From JADFNO01 sp965369945 (GTDB lineage Bacteria > Planctomycetota > Phycisphaerae > Phycisphaerales > SM1A02): a DNA stretch of 9,023 bases. Within the stretch, counting starts at the first letter, position 1; each line of letters opens with the position of its first letter. A model generated the notes under the pieces. The model did not search any database, was not told the origin of the DNA, and saw nothing but the letters and a program-made list of their open reading frames with translations. Where the stretch lies: the NCBI GenBank assembly GCA_965369945.1, contig CBDUST010000188.1:1-9023 (forward strand), in the 5' to 3' direction. Both the position numbers and the translations under genes were made by a program. Shown here piece by piece: positions 5,879 to 9,023 of the stretch.

Positions 5879-7126
5879 TCACCGATTGCCCGAGGCCATC
5901 TTTGCAGCCTCGGGTAGACGGCGCAAGCGCATCATACTGAACAGGCCGAACGCGGGACCGATGGCGAGCACTGTGAACACCCACGCCCAAGTGAGGTGTT
6001 GCTCCAAGGGAAGGACGAGTCGAATTGTTACGACGGTCAATAGGAATCCAAGGCACGTCTGCATCGTCAGAGCCGTTCCAACGTACCGCGGGTCGGTCAA
6101 CTCGCTTACCGCTGCGCTGAATTGGGCGCTATCCGCCACGACCGCAAACCCCCACACCAAACACAGCACCGTCAAGAGCTGCGGTTGATGGAAGAAGAAA
6201 CCGCAAAGAAGCGCGCACCCGCCGGACACCGCCAAGCTCCAGCTGGTAACGGTGGTTCGTCCAACTCGATCCGCCAGGATGCCGGCAATGATACAGCCCA
6301 TCGCACCGGTTCCGATCACCGCAAATCCAGCAAGTTGCGCTGATTGCAAACTCAAACCGGCGGCATCGTAACTGACGATCAGCAGCGTCGGCACCCACAC
6401 CCACATCGCATACAGCTCCCACATGTGCCCGAGATAACCGAAGTTGGCAAGTCGGGTCGGTTTATGCCGAAACGCTCGCGCCGCGAAGCGCCAGTTGAAC
6501 GGCGCCATAGGGGCTGCGTAGGGTCCGTTCCGGATGGCGAGCGCGGCGATGAGCGCCGCTCCCAGCGCCAAGCCTGAGGTGACCAACAACACCCCGCGCC
6601 ACGCCGGCGCTGCGCCATCGCCGTGGTCGTAAAGAGCGTTGATCAGATGCGGCGCAGCCGTGCCAAGAGTAATCGCGCCGATCAGTAGACCGATGCCGAG
6701 ACCTCGGTCGCTGCGGCACCATGAAACGACGAGCTTCATCGCAGGCGGATACACACCCGCCATAGCCATACCGGTGACAAAGCGACATGCCAAGGCCAGA
6801 CCCGGTCCGTCGGCGGCCAAGGTGATCAGCGCGTTCGCCGTCGCTCCGATCACCGCGCTGATTGCAAACAAATAGCGAGCCGAGATCCGATCCGCGAGAT
6901 TGAGGATCGCGCTGAGCAACGCGCCGGCCACAAACCCCAATTGCACGCTCATGGTCATCCACGATTGCTGCGCATCGGTCAAATGCCACTGCTCGATAAG
7001 CTGCGGTATCACAGACGTGGCAGAGAGCCACAGCGACATCGCCATCAGCTCTGCTAGAGCCAGCAACCAAAGATTGCGCCACTTGCCGACGAACGAAAAC
7101 GCGGGTTCGACCACTTCCGGGGGCAT
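5879..7126 (-). CDS. MFS transporter, 12 transmembrane helices, substrate unknown
   Basis: This is a 415-residue inner-membrane protein with hydrophobic segments throughout, consistent with the twelve helices of the major facilitator superfamily. The loop between helices 2 and 3 has LADRISARYLF (77-87), a form of motif A, and the second half has a clearer copy, LADRVGRTTVT (284-294). RFVTGMAMAGVYPPAMK (115-131) is the Arg-containing helix 4 region, and HMWELYAMWVWVP (234-246) lies in helix 7. The overall look resembles the NarK/CynX-like group of small-anion and drug transporters, but no substrate can be deduced. The ATG at 7126 lacks a recognisable ribosome-binding site, and GTG at codon 5 is an alternative. 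It is transcribed divergently from the HAF-repeat gene across 188 bases and appears to stand alone. Confidence 0.88.
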   Translation of the reverse strand: MPPEVVEPAFSFVGKWRNLWLLALAELMAMSLWLSATSVIPQLIEQWHLTDAQQSWMTMSVQLGFVAGALLSAILNLADRISARYLFAISAVIGATANALITLAADGPGLALACRFVTGMAMAGVYPPAMKLVVSWCRSDRGLGIGLLIGAITLGTAAPHLINALYDHGDGAAPAWRGVLLVTSGLALGAALIAALAIRNGPYAAPMAPFNWRFAARAFRHKPTRLANFGYLGHMWELYAMWVWVPTLLIVSYDAAGLSLQSAQLAGFAVIGTGAMGCIIAGILADRVGRTTVTSWSLAVSGGCALLCGFFFHQPQLLTVLCLVWGFAVVADSAQFSAAVSELTDPRYVGTALTMQTCLGFLLTVVTIRLVLPLEQHLTWAWVFTVLAIGPAFGLFSMMRLRRLPEAAKMASGNR

Positions 7127-7314
7127 GGGCGGGGATCGTACCAGCGGCTGGCGAGGCTGCGGGCTGCCGAGGCGGCTACGAGGGCTTTATCCGTGGCAGA
7201 TTTCGCCGCTATACACGGAATACCTATTGTACGGGGCCCTTTCGTTCGGAGATACTCCGCCTATCGACGTCCCTGTCATCACAGGCACCAGCGACCGCGT
7301 CCGGAGATAAGGAA
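7127..7314. promoter_or_regulatory. Divergent intergenic region between transporter and HAF-repeat gene
   Basis: These 188 bases separate two divergent starts and must contain both promoters unless transcription comes from further away. On the plus strand TTGTAC near 7228 and GATACT near 7252 form a weak possible pair. The only firm signal is GGAG at 7303-7306, eight bases before the plus-strand ATG at 7315. No operator-like palindrome is evident. Confidence 0.4.
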
Positions 7315-8868
7315 ATGACACACCACCGCATCACGATCAGTTCAGCCGCGCTCCTGGCCGCTGCGGTCGCACACGCCGCATCGAGCCAACCACAATACAG
7401 CATCGTCGATCTGACCGAGTTGGCCAACGATATCGGAGTGATTCAGTGTGAAGGCCGTTCGGTCAACGCGGCCGGCCAAGTAGTTGGCTTCGAGAGCGTT
7501 TCGTTGGCGATCGAGCGCGCGATCCTTTGGGATTCCGACGGCACGGCGCAGTTTCTTGGAGTGCTACCCAAGGACAACAGCACCATCGCCGCCGACATCG
7601 CCGATGATGGAACCGTCTACGGCCTGTCCGAGTTTGTCGAACTCGTTAAGTGTGGGAACCTCATAAAAATCTTCGAGACACAAAAAGCGACGATGTGGCA
7701 AGACGGGACACCCATCGATATCAACGGGCTCGTCATTGGTGGGGACACTTCTTTCGATCTCAATCTCGTCAGGGATCATAATGATGCGGGCAAGCTCGTT
7801 GGCTTCGGTCGCGATCCCAAAGGTCCGCCGCCTACCCCGCGCGGTTTTCTGCTGGAAGACGGGATCGTGATCAACCTCGGCATCCTTGATAGTCCGATGG
7901 CTATCAATAACCTCGACAAAATCGTTGGGTTCGCCAGCCCGGGTAACGATAAAGCCTACCTCTGGGTTGACGGCGAGCTCACTAATTTGCACGACCATCC
8001 TTCGATCACCGGCGTCACCAGCCTGGCCTTGGGTATCAGCGACGATGGGATCATTGCCGGAGTAATTCAGTTTGATATAGCCAACCCCGACGAGGCGGGG
8101 TTGTGGATCGACGGCGAGCCGATCCGGCTCGTGCCCGAGATCAATCGACCCCAAGGCGCCGCGACTGCGATCAATTCCCACAATCAAGTCGTCGGATGGT
8201 TCAATGATCTAGACAACCTACAGGAGGGTTTCCGCGCTTTTATCTGGGAGGACGGCGAGCGCATCGAGCTGTTGGACATGATCCCGCCTGATGAAGGTTG
8301 GGATACGTTATTTCCGTTTGATATCAATGACCAGGGCCAGATCGTTGGCGGTGGAATCCGCAACGGCCAGATCGGTCACGGATTTCTGATGACGCCGGTG
8401 AGAGTTTTTGACGAAACCCCACCCGACGACTTCAGCGCGTTCCGCGGTTTCTACGTCTCCGGTGACCTGGACAGTCTTCCGGCCTCGGATGACGACAAAC
8501 TGTGTTACAACCCAGGCATTGTACTCAATCCAGCCGAAGCTCCGGTCACGCTGGATTTCTTCGGAACGTTGCCAAACGATTCTCCATCGACCCTCGACGT
8601 GACGATCGAATCGTCAGCGAACACCGTCGGTTTGGAACTTACAATCTCATTCTGGAATTACAACACGAATTCGTGGGACGTTGTTGGCACGGCAACGCAA
8701 TCGCTCAACGCCGATACGGTCAGGACGTTTCCCGGCACACCGGCGGATCATGTAGAGCTGGGTACTGGTGCAGTGAGGACTCGATACGAAGTTCGTGTCG
8801 TGAGCTTCATATTCCTTTTCCCATGGCTGGATTGCGTTGACCATGTCTTCTGGACGACATCGAACTAG
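7315..8868 (+). CDS. Secreted HAF-repeat protein with shared C-terminal domain
   Basis: This is a predicted exported protein of 517 residues. The signal peptide is MTHHRITISSAALLAAAVAHA with probable cleavage after AHA (residue 21). Residues 28-360 consist of about six degenerate HAF repeats, each with a form of 'S-I-N-x-x-G-Q-V-V-G' followed by 'A-x-L-W-x-D-G': VNAAGQVVG (50-58) with AILWDSDG, IADDGTVYG with ATMWQDG, AINNLDKIVG with AYLWVDG, ISDDGIIAG with GLWIDG, INSHNQVVG with AFIWEDG, INDQGQIVG with GFLM. HAF repeats occur in extracellular proteins of uncertain role and probably form a beta-propeller-like array. Residues 373-514 are the domain shared with the protein encoded at 4230-5432. 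The start is supported by GGAG eight bases upstream. The repeats carry no enzyme motif; a binding or surface role is inference. A decayed dockerin-like tail follows the stop by one base. Confidence 0.88.
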   Translation: MTHHRITISSAALLAAAVAHAASSQPQYSIVDLTELANDIGVIQCEGRSVNAAGQVVGFESVSLAIERAILWDSDGTAQFLGVLPKDNSTIAADIADDGTVYGLSEFVELVKCGNLIKIFETQKATMWQDGTPIDINGLVIGGDTSFDLNLVRDHNDAGKLVGFGRDPKGPPPTPRGFLLEDGIVINLGILDSPMAINNLDKIVGFASPGNDKAYLWVDGELTNLHDHPSITGVTSLALGISDDGIIAGVIQFDIANPDEAGLWIDGEPIRLVPEINRPQGAATAINSHNQVVGWFNDLDNLQEGFRAFIWEDGERIELLDMIPPDEGWDTLFPFDINDQGQIVGGGIRNGQIGHGFLMTPVRVFDETPPDDFSAFRGFYVSGDLDSLPASDDDKLCYNPGIVLNPAEAPVTLDFFGTLPNDSPSTLDVTIESSANTVGLELTISFWNYNTNSWDVVGTATQSLNADTVRTFPGTPADHVELGTGAVRTRYEVRVVSFIFLFPWLDCVDHVFWTTSN

Positions 8869-8869
8869 C

Positions 8870-8935
8870 TTCGACGGCAACGTCAGCGCAGGCGATCTGC
8901 TAGCAATGCCGGCCAACTGCGGGCCGTGTCCGTGA
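8870..8935 (+). pseudogene. Decayed dockerin-like C-terminal tail
   Basis: One base after the HAF gene stop, in a different frame, 21 codons before TGA (8933-8935) read FDGNVSAGDLLAMPANC and then GPCP. This matches the typical end of planctomycete secreted proteins, recalled as D-G-D-G-x-V-x-x-x-D-L-L-x-L-L-x-x-W-G-P-C. Part of the calcium loop is missing, L-L is changed to M-P, and Trp is changed to Cys (TGG to TGC). It has no start codon and is not translated with the gene before it. It is probably the leftover 3' end of an earlier gene. Confidence 0.55.
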
Positions 8936-8942
8936 AGAAGAA

Positions 8943-8970
8943 GGCACCAGGCATTTGGCACTGGGCATTA
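8943..8970. repeat. Short 14-base imperfect tandem repeat
   Basis: GGCACCAGGCATTT (8943-8956) is followed directly by GGCACTGGGCATTA (8957-8970), matching at 11 of 14 positions. It is a minor intergenic repeat; no terminator or other role is evident. The remaining bases to 9023 show nothing recognisable. Confidence 0.5.
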
Positions 8971-9023
8971 GAGCAGTTTCACTGAAGATGTAGCGGCTGC
9001 GTGCGCTAGTCATCTCACGCCAC

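Noticed and set aside
5658..6188. A 176-codon plus-strand frame
   Set aside because: It lies antisense to the end of the transporter gene and the FG-GAP-like relic, is basic and without motifs, and the minus strand explains both parts better.
6462..7082. A 206-codon minus-strand frame inside the transporter gene
   Set aside because: It is an alternative frame of the MFS gene, rich in Arg and Ser without hydrophobic helices.
7564..8187. A 207-codon minus-strand frame opposite the HAF-repeat gene
   Set aside because: It is the antisense shadow of the repeat array. The plus-strand frame has a signal peptide, ribosome-binding site and repeats.

Overview
The window is a stretch of chromosome, moderately GC-rich, most likely from a Planctomycetota bacterium of the Phycisphaerae type. 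That assignment is inference. It rests on a peptidoglycan gene pair with divergent active-site motifs, large secreted proteins built from HAF or lectin-like modules, traces of dockerin-like tails ending in a GPCP motif, and intergenic tracts of the kind common in that phylum. No rRNA, tRNA, CRISPR array, insertion sequence or phage gene was recognised.

Region 1 (1-3788, all minus strand) is one tight operon read right to left: ftsW (3788-2637), murG (2637-1531, GTG start sharing one base with the ftsW stop), a 165-residue unrecognised protein (1441-944), and a protein starting at 947 with an ATGA overlap and leaving the window at base 1. This last protein has a degenerate receiver domain, an acidic linker, a GAF-like segment and the first residues of what looks like a GGDEF domain. 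The operon therefore couples lipid II synthesis and septal glycan polymerisation to what looks like cyclic-di-GMP signalling.

Region 2 (3789-4229) has no convincing gene. It holds an imperfect palindrome just upstream of ftsW, three blocks of 10-base-period repeats, a possible 3' relic of a plus-strand gene with a calcium-loop motif, and a strong intrinsic terminator for the next minus-strand gene.

Region 3 (4230-8868) is an accessory block. A secreted lectin-like protein (4230-5432, minus) and a secreted HAF-repeat protein (7315-8868, plus) have unrelated N-terminal parts but the same C-terminal domain of about 140 residues. I cannot match that domain to any family I can name. It is conserved even at DNA level in patches, and the two copies are inverted. 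Between them lie a 12-helix MFS transporter (5879-7126, minus) and an in-frame relic resembling an FG-GAP repeat protein (5636-5878). Directly after the HAF gene, out of frame, is a decayed dockerin-like tail (8870-8935), followed by a short tandem repeat.

The most promising candidates for something undescribed are the shared C-terminal domain, possibly a swappable surface-anchoring or sorting module, and the operon placing a pseudo-receiver pair and a probable diguanylate cyclase behind ftsW-murG.
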